Positions 25,866 to 35,372 of a DNA stretch of 64,000 nucleotides are shown piece after piece. The notes under the pieces were generated by a model, which was given only the letters and a program-made list of their open reading frames with translations, did no database searches and was not told where the DNA came from. Position 1 is the stretch's first letter. Each line of letters opens with the position of its first letter. The stretch covers positions 1-64,000 of the forward strand of contig NZ_JAKCFB010000040.1 in assembly GCF_024198235.1 (NCBI RefSeq), written 5' to 3'. A program made the translations under genes and the position numbers. Source of the stretch: Myxococcus dinghuensis (GTDB lineage Bacteria > Myxococcota > Myxococcia > Myxococcales > Myxococcaceae).

Positions 25866-26837
25866 ATGCGCCGTCTGCTCCTCTCCGCCTTCCTCGCGCT
25901 GTCCTTCACTGCCTGCTCCGATGACGACGACCCCACGCCCCCCTCCGGCAACACGGATGCGGGGGTGGACGCGGGCACGGATGGCGGCACGACGGACTCC
26001 GGCACGGAGGACGGCGGCTCCACGGACGGGGGCACCGGTGACGGCGGCTCCGACGGTGGCACCAGCACCGGCAGCTCCGGGGGCTCCGGCAAGCTGCCCT
26101 GCGACAGCACCGGCACCGTCACGCAGAACAACCAGACCTATACCTACTGCGTCGCCAAGGTCGCCGGCACCGAGCTGAAGCTCGTCGAGCCGCGCGTGGG
26201 CATCATCGCCTCGCCCATGCACCTGGCCATCTACCTGCACGGCGACGGCGCGCGCGCGCACACCGGCAACACCGCCCCGCGCCTCCAGGCGCCGTGGGCC
26301 TTCGAAAACCAGACGCTCTACATCTCCGCCCTCGCCCCCAACAAGTGCGCGTGGTGGACCAAGCCCTCCGTCACCAACTGCGCCGTCGAGGGCACCGCCG
26401 CCGACCGCGACCTCGACGGCGACAACGCCAAGGCGCTCGTCGAAATCATCGACACCGTCCGCAAGCGCTGGGACATCATCGACGAGCCCATCCTCTTCGG
26501 CGGCTCCTCGGGCGGCTCCGTCTTCCTCACCGCCAGCTTCCTGCCCCGCTACGGGGACCGCTACCGCGGCGTCTACGCGCTCGGCTGCGGCGGCGAGGCC
26601 CCCTGGGCCGACAAGCTCGAGTGGGACAGCACCAACCCCGCCCTGCGCGGCAGCACCCGCCTCTTCTACACCTTCGGTGACCAGGACGAGTACATCACCG
26701 ACATCCGCGCCAGCATCACCGCCTTCCGCGCCTACGCGTTCCCCCTCACCGAGAGCGTCATCGCCGGCGCCGCCCACTGCGCCTTCGACCACATCGGCGG
26801 CGTGAAGGACATCTGGGCCGCGGAGCTCGCCAAGTAG
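25866..26837 (+). CDS. Secreted lipoprotein alpha/beta-hydrolase (esterase-like)
   Basis: The ATG at 25866 gives 323 residues with a lipoprotein signal (LLLSAFLALSFTAC). A low-complexity Asp/Gly/Ser/Thr linker with DGGT and DGGS units covers residues about 20-75, common in myxobacterial surface lipoproteins. The catalytic part has the nucleophile elbow FGGSSGGSVF, YTFGDQDEYI as a candidate acid region and AGAAHCAFDHIGG with candidate His, fitting an alpha/beta-hydrolase. Substrate is unknown. The gene converges on the ABC importer genes. Confidence 0.8.
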   Translation: MRRLLLSAFLALSFTACSDDDDPTPPSGNTDAGVDAGTDGGTTDSGTEDGGSTDGGTGDGGSDGGTSTGSSGGSGKLPCDSTGTVTQNNQTYTYCVAKVAGTELKLVEPRVGIIASPMHLAIYLHGDGARAHTGNTAPRLQAPWAFENQTLYISALAPNKCAWWTKPSVTNCAVEGTAADRDLDGDNAKALVEIIDTVRKRWDIIDEPILFGGSSGGSVFLTASFLPRYGDRYRGVYALGCGGEAPWADKLEWDSTNPALRGSTRLFYTFGDQDEYITDIRASITAFRAYAFPLTESVIAGAAHCAFDHIGGVKDIWAAELAK

Positions 26838-26906
26838 CTCGACGCCCCCCCCACGCCGGGCCTCGCCTCCACGCGCCAGGCCCGGCGGCGTCACCGCGCC
26901 CGGCAA

Positions 26907-27716
26907 CTACTCCTTCACCGCGCCCGCCGTCAGCCCGGACACGACGCGCCGCTGGAACAGCAGCGTGAGCGCCACCAGCGGCAGCGTCGCCACCACGGAG
27001 GCCGCGGCAATCTCCCCCCACGGCTCGCGGTACTCGCTGGCGAACAGGCTGATGGCCACCGGCACCGTGCGCTTCTCCGGCGTGGTGAGGAACGTCAGCG
27101 CGTAGAGGAACTCGTTCCACGAGAAGATGAAGACCAGGATGGCCGTCGTCGCCAGCCCCGGCGCCGCCAGCGGCAACAACACCCGCCGGAACGCCTGGAA
27201 CGGCGTGCAGCCATCCACCCGCGCCGCCCGATACAGCTCGTCCGGGAGCTGGCGGAAGAACGACGTCAGCACCCACAGCGTCAACGGCAACGCGAACGTC
27301 GTGTACGGCAGCGCCAGCCCCACCAGGCTGTCCCGCAGCCCCACCGCGCGCAGGATGAGGTACAGCGGGCTCACCGTGGCGATGGGCGGGAACATGCTCA
27401 CCCCCAGCGCCGCGCCCAACAACACACCCCGCCCCCGGAACTCCAGCTTCGCCAGCGCGAACGCCGCCGCCGCGCCCACCGTGAGACAGAACACCGTCGT
27501 CAGCGCCGCCACCCCCAACGAGTTCGCCACCACGCGCAGGAAGGGCCGCCCCCACAGCACGCTCGCGTAGCTCTCCAGCGTCAGGTGCGTCGGCCACGGC
27601 CGCGTCAGCTCGCCGTCCGGCCACAGGCTCGTCAGCACCTGCCACAGGAACGGCCCCAGGAAGAACGTCAGGAAGGCCACCACCGCCAGCGCCGTCCCCA
27701 GGCCCCCGCGCCTCAT
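26907..27716 (-). CDS. Sugar ABC transporter permease, MalG-type
   Basis: The protein has 269 residues and six predicted membrane helices. The binding-protein-dependent permease loop reads ELYRAARVDGCTPFQAFRRV followed by LLPLAAPGL (EAA-type motif that contacts the ATPase). The ATG at 27716 overlaps the stop of the MalF-type gene (ATGA). Family members import oligosaccharides or polyols. No ATP-binding subunit gene follows; the next gene is unrelated and convergent. Confidence 0.9.
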   Translation of the reverse strand: MRRGGLGTALAVVAFLTFFLGPFLWQVLTSLWPDGELTRPWPTHLTLESYASVLWGRPFLRVVANSLGVAALTTVFCLTVGAAAAFALAKLEFRGRGVLLGAALGVSMFPPIATVSPLYLILRAVGLRDSLVGLALPYTTFALPLTLWVLTSFFRQLPDELYRAARVDGCTPFQAFRRVLLPLAAPGLATTAILVFIFSWNEFLYALTFLTTPEKRTVPVAISLFASEYREPWGEIAAASVVATLPLVALTLLFQRRVVSGLTAGAVKE

Positions 27717-28591
27717 CGCCCCTCCTCCGCGCGCCCCAAGAGCCGCAGCCACACCACCGCCAGCACCACCACACACGCGAACGTCGCCACCGACAGCGCG
27801 CTCCCGTACCCGAAGTCCCCCGAGCGCATCAGCGTCTTGTACGCGTAGATGCTCAAGGTCTCCGTGGTGTTCGCCGGCCCGCCCTCCGTCAGCACGTAGA
27901 TGGCGTCGAACACGCGGAACGCATCCAGCGAGCGGAACAGCAACGCCAGCAGCAGCGCCGGCTTCAACAACGGCAAGGTGATGGACCGGAACGTCCGCCA
28001 CGACGACGCCCCATCCACCCGCGCCGCCTTGTAGAGGTCCTCCGGAATCCCCTGCAGCCCCGCCAGCACCAGCAACGCCACGAAGGGCGTCGTCTTCCAC
28101 ACGTCCACCAGGATGGCCGCGTGCAGCGCGTACCCGGGCGCGCCCAGCCAGTTGATGTCCTGCCCACCCAACAACCGGTTGATGAGCCCGGAGTCCGGAT
28201 TGAACATCCACGCCCACAGCCGCGCGCTCACCACCGTGGGAATCGCCCACGGCACCAGCACCGCCGCGCGCAACAGGCCCCGCCCCGGGAACGCCCGCTG
28301 GAGCAGCAGCGCGAGCGGCACCGCCAGCACCAGCTCCACCGTCACCGCCACGACCGTGAAGTACGCCGTGTTCCCCAGCGCCGACCAGAACCGCGCGTCC
28401 CCCGACAGGTACGCGAAGTTCCCCAGCCCGATGAAGCGCCGCTCGCCGAACACCAGGATGAACCGGTGCAGGCTCAGCCACACCGCCGCGAGGATGGGAT
28501 AGAGCGCCACCGCCGCGAGCACCAACACCGAGGGCGCCACCAGCCAGTACGCCTGCCGCCGCTCCCGCTCCAGCGAGCCCCGCGCGCTCAC
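27713..28591 (-). CDS. Sugar ABC transporter permease, MalF-type
   Basis: A 292-residue membrane protein that opens MSARGSLERERRQAYWLVAP and has the EAA loop DLYKAARVDGASSWRTFRSI followed by TLPLLKPAL, as in MalF/UgpA permeases. The GTG start at 28591 overlaps the stop of the binding-protein gene by 4 bp (GTGA). It should pair with the MalG-type permease in the inner membrane. Confidence 0.9.
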   Translation of the reverse strand: MSARGSLERERRQAYWLVAPSVLVLAAVALYPILAAVWLSLHRFILVFGERRFIGLGNFAYLSGDARFWSALGNTAYFTVVAVTVELVLAVPLALLLQRAFPGRGLLRAAVLVPWAIPTVVSARLWAWMFNPDSGLINRLLGGQDINWLGAPGYALHAAILVDVWKTTPFVALLVLAGLQGIPEDLYKAARVDGASSWRTFRSITLPLLKPALLLALLFRSLDAFRVFDAIYVLTEGGPANTTETLSIYAYKTLMRSGDFGYGSALSVATFACVVVLAVVWLRLLGRAEEGR

Positions 28592-29868
28592 TCGGCCTCC
28601 CCCGTCAGGTGGTCCACCTGCCGCTGCGCCCGCCGCAGCGCCTCCTCCGGCGTGCGCAGCCCCGCCACCGCCGCGGAGAACTCGCTCTGCAACACGTCCG
28701 AGATGAGGTTGTAGTACGGCGTCACCGGCCGCGGCCGCGCGCGCTCCACCAGCTCCCGCAGCCCCGCGATGAAGGGCGCCCCCTCCTTCAACCGCGAGTC
28801 CTCGTACAGCGCCGTCCTCGGCGGGTTGCGCGCGTAGTGCAGCGCCAGCACCCGGTTCGCCTCCGGCGACGTCAGGTGCGCGATGAGCTTCTCCGCCAAC
28901 CGCCGCCGCTCCGGCGACACATGCGCGTTCACCGCCAACTGCCACCCCCCCAATGCGCCGGACCCCGGCTCGCCATCCACCGTGGGCAGCGGGGCGATGC
29001 CCACCTTCCCGCGGATGGGCGAGTCCTCCTTCTGCGCCTCGGCCCACGCATACGGCCAGTTGCGCATGAACACCGCGCGCCCCTGCTGGAACACGCGCCG
29101 CGCCTCCTCCTCGGAGAAGCCCGTCACCGTCCCCGGCGACACGCCCTCCGCGATGAGCCCCCGCAGGTACGTGAGCGCCTCGCGCGCGGGCTTCGTGTCC
29201 AGCAACACCCGCCCGCCCTCCATCGCCTCGCCGCCGTGCCCCCACAGCGCCTCGTACACGTTGCAGCTCAGCCCCTCGTACTGCCGCCCCTGCCACACGT
29301 AGCCCTGCAGCCCGGGCTCGCGCTCGCGCGCCTCACGGGCGAAGCGCTCCAGCTCCGCGTACGTGCGCGGCGCCCGCGGCACCAGGTCCGTGCGGTAGTA
29401 GAGAATCCCCACGTCCAGGTACCAGGGCACCGCGTACGTGCGGCCCTCCACCACGACGGCCTCCACCGGCCCCGGCAGGAACTCCTCGCGCAGCCGCGCG
29501 GGCGGGAACGCCTCCGACAGGTCGGCAATCCAACCCGCGCGCGCGAACTCCGGCACCCACACCACGTCCACCACCAGCACGTCGAAGTCCCGCGCCCGCC
29601 CCTCCAGCGACGTGAGGAAGAACTGGTGCGCCAGGTCCGACGCGTTCGGCAACGCCTCCGTCACCAGCTCCACGCCCGGGTTCGCCTGCTCGAAGCGCGA
29701 CAGCAGTTCGTGGAACGGCCCCGGCGGCCCCCACAACGGCTGATACTTCAGCACCAGCCGCGTCCGCCCTCCGGCCGCGCCCCGCGTCTCGTCCGACCCA
29801 CGGCGACAGCCCGATTGCAGTCCCACGACGAGCGCCAGCGCGAGGACGGGGACGAGCGAGCGAGCCAT
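28588..29868 (-). CDS. Extracellular sugar-binding lipoprotein, family 1
   Basis: From the ATG at 29868 the protein has 426 residues with the lipoprotein signal ALALVVGLQSGC. The rest matches family 1 solute-binding proteins: FEQANPGVELVTEALPN, FDVLVVDVVWVPEFARAGWI, TYAVPWYLDVGILYYRTDLV, and GGWQLAVNAHVSPERRRLAE. These deliver sugars to MalF/MalG-type permeases. It is the first gene of a three-gene operon with overlapping stops and starts. The sugar cannot be inferred. Confidence 0.9.
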   Translation of the reverse strand: MARSLVPVLALALVVGLQSGCRRGSDETRGAAGGRTRLVLKYQPLWGPPGPFHELLSRFEQANPGVELVTEALPNASDLAHQFFLTSLEGRARDFDVLVVDVVWVPEFARAGWIADLSEAFPPARLREEFLPGPVEAVVVEGRTYAVPWYLDVGILYYRTDLVPRAPRTYAELERFAREAREREPGLQGYVWQGRQYEGLSCNVYEALWGHGGEAMEGGRVLLDTKPAREALTYLRGLIAEGVSPGTVTGFSEEEARRVFQQGRAVFMRNWPYAWAEAQKEDSPIRGKVGIAPLPTVDGEPGSGALGGWQLAVNAHVSPERRRLAEKLIAHLTSPEANRVLALHYARNPPRTALYEDSRLKEGAPFIAGLRELVERARPRPVTPYYNLISDVLQSEFSAAVAGLRTPEEALRRAQRQVDHLTGEAE

Positions 29869-30128
29869 GCGCCGCCCATGACTCCAACCCGGTGACACAC
29901 CGTCAAGGCACGCGCCACGCCACGGTTCTCACCCCAACACCCGTGCCGGGGATGTCACGCGCGACACACGCACTCCGAGCATGAGCGCAGCGCGCGTCCA
30001 GCAATTCGTGTGCATCTGGAGAAAAACGTCCCTCTGGAACTCCATGTCTCAAGACGCGCGCGCATGTTTGCGTTCTCCCCCGGGACGCGCCTTATCCTTC
30101 CACCTGTACATCCGGTGGGGGAGAACAC

Positions 30129-30551
30129 ATGGCAGAGCAAACCCGGGAGTGGAAGTTCAACGCGCACCGCGCCCGCATCGAATCGTCGGACATCGCCATC
30201 GCGAACTTCGAAGGGCCCATCAGCCTGGAGGACGCGAAGCGGACCACGGAGGTCTACGGCGAGCTGTTCAACGCCATCGGCGGCCCCTACTACCTCATCG
30301 CGGACATCGGCAAGTCGCAGATCGAAGCCAACGGACGCCGTCACCTGTCCGAGCACTGCCGCCCGGAGTGGTTCCGCGGCCTCGTCTACGTCGGCGCCGA
30401 CATCGTCCAGCAGACCTTCGGCAAGGCCATCTCCCTGGCCATGCTCTTCACCGGCAAGGCCTCCTTCGAGACCACCTTCGTGAAGACGATGGAAGAGGCC
30501 CACGTCTGGGTCCAGAAGAACCGCGCCAAGAGCCAGCGCAAGGCCGGCTGA
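30129..30551 (+). CDS. Small STAS/SpoIIAA-like hypothetical protein, paralogue 1
   Basis: This 140-residue protein has alternating strands and helices without signal peptide: FNAHRARIESSDIAIANFEG, YYLIADIGKSQIEANGRRHL, GLVYVGADIVQQTFGKAISL, and FVKTMEEAHVWVQ. The pattern recalls the STAS/SpoIIAA-like fold, but that is a weak judgement. The next gene is a clear paralogue (about 55-60% identity by eye), so the pair arose by tandem duplication. Function unknown. Confidence 0.8.
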   Translation: MAEQTREWKFNAHRARIESSDIAIANFEGPISLEDAKRTTEVYGELFNAIGGPYYLIADIGKSQIEANGRRHLSEHCRPEWFRGLVYVGADIVQQTFGKAISLAMLFTGKASFETTFVKTMEEAHVWVQKNRAKSQRKAG

Positions 30552-30715
30552 CGCGCCTCCACACTCCATTCCGGCGGTGGGTGGCATCCGCGACCTGCCC
30601 CCTGTCCGACAGAACCCTGGGCGAGCAGCAAGTCCGGCTTTGATTGTGAACGCTGGATTCTCGCCCCACGGTGCCGCCGAGCGGTATGCTCGGGGTGTCA
30701 GCCGAAGGGAGTGCC

Positions 30716-31126
30716 ATGCAGCAACAGGAATGGAAGATCGGTTCGCATCACATCCGCTTCGAGCCGCCGGACGTGGCGGTCGCCGTGTTCACCGGGCCAT
30801 TGACCCTGGAGGACATGAAGCGGACGGTGGAAATCTACGGGCAGATGGCGAAGAACGGCCCGTACTACCTCATCGCGGACATCGGCGGTTCACAGCTCCA
30901 CGCCGAGGCGCGGCGCTACCTGTCGGACAATACGCGCGCGGACTGGTTCCACGGCTGCGTGTATGTGGGCGCGGACCTGGTCCAGCAGACCTTCGGCAAG
31001 GTCATCTCGCTGGGGCTGTTCCTCTCCGGCAAGACGGAGTTCAAGACGGAGTTCGTGAAGACGCTCGAGGACGCCCGCGTCTGGGTGGACACGCAGCGCC
31101 GCGCGAACGTCCGCAAGAGCGGCTGA
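30716..31126 (+). CDS. Small STAS/SpoIIAA-like hypothetical protein, paralogue 2
   Basis: The 136-residue protein starts MQQQEWKIGSHHIRFEPPDV and shares its whole length with the preceding gene: GPYYLIADIGGSQLHAEARR, CVYVGADLVQQTFGKVISLG, and FVKTLEDARVWVDTQRR. The gap of 164 bp suggests separate promoters. The most conserved block is the VGADxVQQTFGK segment, a candidate functional surface. Confidence 0.8.
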   Translation: MQQQEWKIGSHHIRFEPPDVAVAVFTGPLTLEDMKRTVEIYGQMAKNGPYYLIADIGGSQLHAEARRYLSDNTRADWFHGCVYVGADLVQQTFGKVISLGLFLSGKTEFKTEFVKTLEDARVWVDTQRRANVRKSG

Positions 31127-31555
31127 CGTCCCCACCCCCGCCGTTCACGCACACCCACAGCCTCCGTCCCCGGGGGCTGTTTCCCCGCCGCGCCAATCCC
31201 TCCCGTCGAGCGTCGCCTACCCTCGCGACGCACCGGGAGGCCGCCGGGTGAACACCCGCACACCCTCCAGTCCGGGTTTCGAAACCCAGCCGTGAATGGC
31301 CAACACTCCCCTCCTGCGTGGGTTTGCGCCACCACTGCATTCTCACAATATTCCCACAGACCAGTTTCATCGAAAAAATACCCCCACACTGGCCATAAAG
31401 CATGAATTTAGGGTATAGCCCGTGATTCTGGAGCACTTTCCGCCCGGGTCTCCGTCGAGTCCGGCTCCAGCACTGGCCGTAGCCCATGTCACATCCCCAA
31501 CCCGTGTTTGAGCGGTGAGGCGGGGGGCCCACGGCTCGAGCCGACGAGTGATTCC
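31127..31555. promoter_or_regulatory. Upstream region of the P450 gene with a 14-bp palindrome
   Basis: This 429-bp stretch has no gene. It contains a perfect 14-bp palindrome GGGTTTCGAAACCC at 31274-31287, a candidate regulator site, and an AT-richer segment at about 31330-31420 that probably includes the promoter for the P450 gene. Both roles are inferred from position. Confidence 0.4.
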
Positions 31556-32860
31556 ATGCCCGTGACGGTTCAGAAGCAGGAAGAGACTGGCGTTCCGGCG
31601 CACGCGCCGGCGTCGCGATGCCCGCATCTGGGGGCGCAGTACAACCCCTTCGTGGGGCCGCACGTCGACAACCCCCATCCCTTCTTCGAGCGGCTGCGGC
31701 GGGAGGAGCCGGTGACGTTCAGTCCCATGCTGGGCATGTGGCTGGTGAGCCGGCACGACGACATCACCCGCGTGCTGCGCGAGCCGCAGCGCTTCTCCAG
31801 CCGGGACATGCTGTCGAGCGGGACGCGGCTGACGGACGAGGCGCGGGACATCCTCGCGCAGGGGTTCTCGCTGGACCACATCCTGCTGGGCATGGACCCG
31901 CCGGACCACACGCGGCTGCGGCGGCTGATGAACCGGGGATTCACGCCCCAGCGCATCGCCAGCGCGGCGCCGCTCATCGAGCGCAAGGCGCGGGAGCTGG
32001 TGGGGCGCTTCGCGCAGCGGGGACACGCGGACCTGCTGGAGGAGCTGGCCTACCCGCTGCCGGTGCACGTCATCCTCGGGGTCATGGGCGTGCCCGAGGA
32101 GGACACCTGGAACATCAAGCGCTGGAGCGCGGACTGGCAGGCGCTCACCTTCGAGCACGTGCCCCCGGAGAAGCAGCCGGAGATGGCCCGCGGGGTCCTC
32201 GCGCTGCAGCGCTACTGCGTCGACCTCATCGAGGAGCGCCGCCGCCACCCGCGCGAGGACCTCACCAGCCACCTCATCGAGACGACGCCCGAGGGCGACA
32301 CCATGTCCCTGCACGAGCTGGTCATGGCCATTGGCGCGTCCATGCTCTCCGCCGGCCACGAGTCCACCACGTCGCTGATGGCCAACACGTGGAAGCTCGC
32401 GATGGAGCACGGCCTGTGGAAGCGGCTGCGCGAGGACCGCGCGCTCGTGCCCAAGTTCATCGAGGAGGGCAGCCGCTGGGACTCCGTGCAGCACGCGATG
32501 ATCCGCACCACGACGGAGGACGTGGAGCTGGGCGGCGTGCTGCTGCCCGAGGGCGCCCGGCTGCTGCTCCTCTACGGCGCCGCCAACCGCGACGAGTCGC
32601 TCTGCCCACATGCCCACAAGCTGGACCTGGACCGCGACAAGGTGCCCCCGCACCTCACCTACGGCCGGGGCACCCACTTCTGCCTGGGCGCCCCCCTGGC
32701 CCGGCTCCAGGTGCAGCTCACCACGAACATCCTGCTCGACCACCTGGAGGCCCCCCGGCTCGTGCCCGGCCAGGACTTCGGCATCTGGCAGAGCATCGTC
32801 CTGCGCCAGATGAAGCACCTGAAGGTCGAGTGGACCCCCTCCACCGCGGCCACGCCGTAG
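31556..32860 (+). CDS. Cytochrome P450
   Basis: A 434-residue soluble bacterial P450 (heme monooxygenase). The I-helix oxygen-activation motif is AGHESTT at 266-272, the K-helix ExxR is in IEEGSRWDS, and the heme-binding loop is YGRGTHFCLGAP with Cys376. Start ATG 31556 is preceded by a weak ribosome-binding site, and an in-frame start lies 48 bp upstream. No ferredoxin or reductase gene is adjacent. The downstream desaturase could share its lipid or terpenoid substrate pathway, but this is a guess. Confidence 0.93.
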   Translation: MPVTVQKQEETGVPAHAPASRCPHLGAQYNPFVGPHVDNPHPFFERLRREEPVTFSPMLGMWLVSRHDDITRVLREPQRFSSRDMLSSGTRLTDEARDILAQGFSLDHILLGMDPPDHTRLRRLMNRGFTPQRIASAAPLIERKARELVGRFAQRGHADLLEELAYPLPVHVILGVMGVPEEDTWNIKRWSADWQALTFEHVPPEKQPEMARGVLALQRYCVDLIEERRRHPREDLTSHLIETTPEGDTMSLHELVMAIGASMLSAGHESTTSLMANTWKLAMEHGLWKRLREDRALVPKFIEEGSRWDSVQHAMIRTTTEDVELGGVLLPEGARLLLLYGAANRDESLCPHAHKLDLDRDKVPPHLTYGRGTHFCLGAPLARLQVQLTTNILLDHLEAPRLVPGQDFGIWQSIVLRQMKHLKVEWTPSTAATP

Positions 32861-32886
32861 CCCCCACCAGGCCCGCAGCCGTCCCC

Positions 32887-32920
32887 AAGGCCCTGTGAGC
32901 GCCTCGCGCTCCAGGGCCTT
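32887..32920 (+). terminator. Hairpin terminator after the P450 gene
   Basis: AAGGCCCTG (32887-32895) pairs with CAGGGCCTT (32912-32920), and an inner GAGCG/CGCTC pair extends the stem. It is followed by the pyrimidine run CCTCCT and not by a clean T tract, so strength is uncertain. Confidence 0.55.
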
Positions 32921-33163
32921 CCTCCTGTCCGCACCTCGACGCCTGGGCACCCTGTCTGTCCGCTGGCGTGCGGTCTCCTCCCACCCCACTGGCGGCAAAG
33001 TACAGGGTCAATGCAAACCCACATGGGGTTTTCATTGACCTGACTTCCCGCCTTCACTCTGTAGTGCGTACGTTCCAGAAAGAAAATTCTTGCTAGACTG
33101 CCCGCAATTACGGGAAAGAGTCTGGGAATACCCTGCTTGTCAGTGAATGCGGAAGGAGCACCC

Positions 33164-34240
33164 ATGTACGCCCAGGTGGTTGACGAGGCGGATGTGCAGT
33201 TCGCGCGGCGCGTGGATCGCCAGGCGATGGCGGCGGTGACGCGGCGGATGTCCCAGGTGAACGACGTGCGGGCGGTGTGGGCGCTGGTCACCCAGTGGGC
33301 CGTCATCGTGGCGTCCATCGCGGCGGTGGTGGTGGTGGACCGCTGGTGGATGTGGCCGTTGGCGGCGGTGGTCATCGCCACGCGGCAGCACGCGCTCTTC
33401 ATCCTGCTGCACGAGGCGTCGCACCACCACCTGCTGTCCAACCGCAAGGTGTCGGACGTGGTGTCGGACCTCTTCTGCGCCTTCCCGCTGAACATGACGA
33501 CGGTGGGGTACCGGCACGAGCACATGCTGCACCACCGGCACGTGAACACGGACCAGGACCCGTACTGGGCGCACATGCAGCCGGACCCGTCCTGGCACTT
33601 CCCGCGCCCGCCGGTGCGCGCGGCGGCGGTGTTCCTGGGCGACGCGCTGGGCGTGTACATGCGGGGCCACATGAAGGTGGTGACGCCCTGGACGTACTGG
33701 GGCCGGCTGCTGGGCGGCGCGAAGCCGCGCCTGAGCAAGGCGGAGCACGCGCGCTACGCCCTCTACGTGGTGGGGCTCGTCACGCTGCTGGTGACGACGG
33801 GCGCGTGGCTGCACTGGCTGCTGTTGTGGGTGATGCCCACCACGACGGTGATGATGGCCTTCTTCCGCCTGCGCGCGCTGGGCGAGCACCCGCTGGACGC
33901 GGAGGGCAAGGGCGACGAGACGCGCGAGACGCGCGACATCCGGGCCACCCCGCTGGAGCGCCTCTTCGTGTCACCGCTCCACAGCAACTACCACCTCACG
34001 CACCACGCCTTCCCGTCCGTGCCCTTCTACAACCTGCCGCACATGCACCAGGAGCTGGAGAAGGCGGGCCTGCTGGAGGACGGCGTGAACCGCTTCGACT
34101 CGTACCTCGGCCGCAAGGACAACAGCCTGGTGAAGTACCTGGTGCGCAAGCCGGACGCGCGCGTGTCCGCGCCGAAGCGGGACGTCGCCGCGGCGCCCAC
34201 GGCCACGCCGGCGGGCTCCGGCGTGCCGATGCACTCGTAG
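33164..34240 (+). CDS. Membrane fatty acid desaturase
   Basis: This 358-residue membrane protein has the three histidine boxes of acyl desaturases: HEASHHH at 83-89, HEHMLHHRH from 118, and HSNYHLTHHAFPS near the C-terminus, with hydrophobic segments between them. The di-iron site they form adds a double bond to a fatty acyl chain or oxidises a carotenoid-like lipid. ATG 33164 has a strong GGAAGGAG site, which decides the start over an in-frame GTG 27 bp upstream. It follows the P450 after about 300 bp with a terminator in between. Confidence 0.92.
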   Translation: MYAQVVDEADVQFARRVDRQAMAAVTRRMSQVNDVRAVWALVTQWAVIVASIAAVVVVDRWWMWPLAAVVIATRQHALFILLHEASHHHLLSNRKVSDVVSDLFCAFPLNMTTVGYRHEHMLHHRHVNTDQDPYWAHMQPDPSWHFPRPPVRAAAVFLGDALGVYMRGHMKVVTPWTYWGRLLGGAKPRLSKAEHARYALYVVGLVTLLVTTGAWLHWLLLWVMPTTTVMMAFFRLRALGEHPLDAEGKGDETRETRDIRATPLERLFVSPLHSNYHLTHHAFPSVPFYNLPHMHQELEKAGLLEDGVNRFDSYLGRKDNSLVKYLVRKPDARVSAPKRDVAAAPTATPAGSGVPMHS

Positions 34241-34264
34241 CGCTGGAGCGAAGGACCCCCTCGC

Positions 34265-35188
34265 TCACGGGAAGCGCCGGAGCGAGCTCCACGGGAAGGG
34301 CTTCCAGAAGGGCGTGGTCACCACGTCCGCGTCCAGCGGGAACCACGGGGACGACCCCGCCCCCGACGCGAGGACCTGGAAGTCCTGGGCGGGCATGAAC
34401 CCCTGGCCGAGCAGCGCCACCCGCGCGCCGGCCGTGTCGGTCGCCACGTCCAGCACCAGCACCGCGTGGCCGGGGCTGCCGCCCAGCACGAAGAAGTCCC
34501 CCGGCCGCACCTGCTCCCGCGACGGACGGCCCTTGGCGCCCTCCAGGGAGAGCGTGCCCGCGTACGTGAACACCTGGTCCAGGTACGCGCGGAACGCCTT
34601 GCGCGAGGCATCCGCCTGGGCGCTGCGCACCCACGTCACCTTCGAGCCGGCGATGCGCGGCCTGTCGCCCTCCGCGTACTTCGGCCACGAGGCCAGGTGG
34701 CCGCTGGTGAAGCGGTAGGCGATGAGGTCGCGCTGGTTGCTGGACCAGAGCCACTCCGCGTGCAGGCGGATGATGGAGTCCGCGCACTGCTGGAGGTTGG
34801 CGGTGCCGATGTCCAGCTCCGCCACCGCGGCCAGCCGCGCGTCGTCCCCGGCCAGCACCTCGCCTCCCCGGAAGTGCAGCACCGGCGTCTCGGGTGCCCG
34901 CAGCGGCAGCCCGCGCAGCCACGCCCCGAACGAGCCCGCCTCCACGGCCACCCGCGTGAAACCCTCGGGCGGAGGGATGGCCGCGGACAGGGGACGCACC
35001 CGCGCGTCCTTCGCCAGCCACGAGTAGCGCGCCAGCTCGTCCTTCGTCGGGGCCCGGAGCTCCGGGGTGGCCTCCTCGGCCCGGACCGCGTGCAGGGGCG
35101 CCAGCAGCAGGGCCCAGAGCAGCCATGGCCCGGCGGCGCGCGCGGGAATCACGGGAGCGGAGGGGCGACGGGACACGGACTCGGGCAC
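34265..35188 (-). CDS. DUF4846-family secreted protein
   Basis: From a GTG at 35188 (GGAG 6-7 bp upstream) the protein has 307 residues and a signal peptide (GPWLLWALLLAPLHAVRA). The mature part matches DUF4846: GSFGAWLRGLPLR, QQCADSIIRLHAEWLW, IAYRFTSGHLASWPKYAEGD, and PGDFFVLGGSPGHAVLVLDV. Molecular function of this family is unknown to me. An open frame continues upstream with low-complexity sequence, so the start is not certain. Confidence 0.8.
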   Translation of the reverse strand: MPESVSRRPSAPVIPARAAGPWLLWALLLAPLHAVRAEEATPELRAPTKDELARYSWLAKDARVRPLSAAIPPPEGFTRVAVEAGSFGAWLRGLPLRAPETPVLHFRGGEVLAGDDARLAAVAELDIGTANLQQCADSIIRLHAEWLWSSNQRDLIAYRFTSGHLASWPKYAEGDRPRIAGSKVTWVRSAQADASRKAFRAYLDQVFTYAGTLSLEGAKGRPSREQVRPGDFFVLGGSPGHAVLVLDVATDTAGARVALLGQGFMPAQDFQVLASGAGSSPWFPLDADVVTTPFWKPFPWSSLRRFP

Positions 35189-35372
35189 GGGGGACTCCGG
35201 AGCGGAGGGGACGGGCGGACCGCCCCGGGGGCTGATGGAGATGGAGGACTGTGGCGGCCAGAAGGTTCCATCGCCGCGACGCGGTGTCGAATCCTTCGAC
35301 CGATCGCCCGCCTGCCCGTACCCGAGGGGAGGACCGAGTGCCTGACGGAGTCCCATCCCCGACGACAGGTGC

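Noticed and set aside
26758..29887. Several alternative minus- and plus-strand ORFs over the ABC importer genes
   Set aside because: They read as Gly/Ala/Arg-rich shadows. The permease and binding-protein frames have signal peptide, EAA loops and stop-start overlaps.
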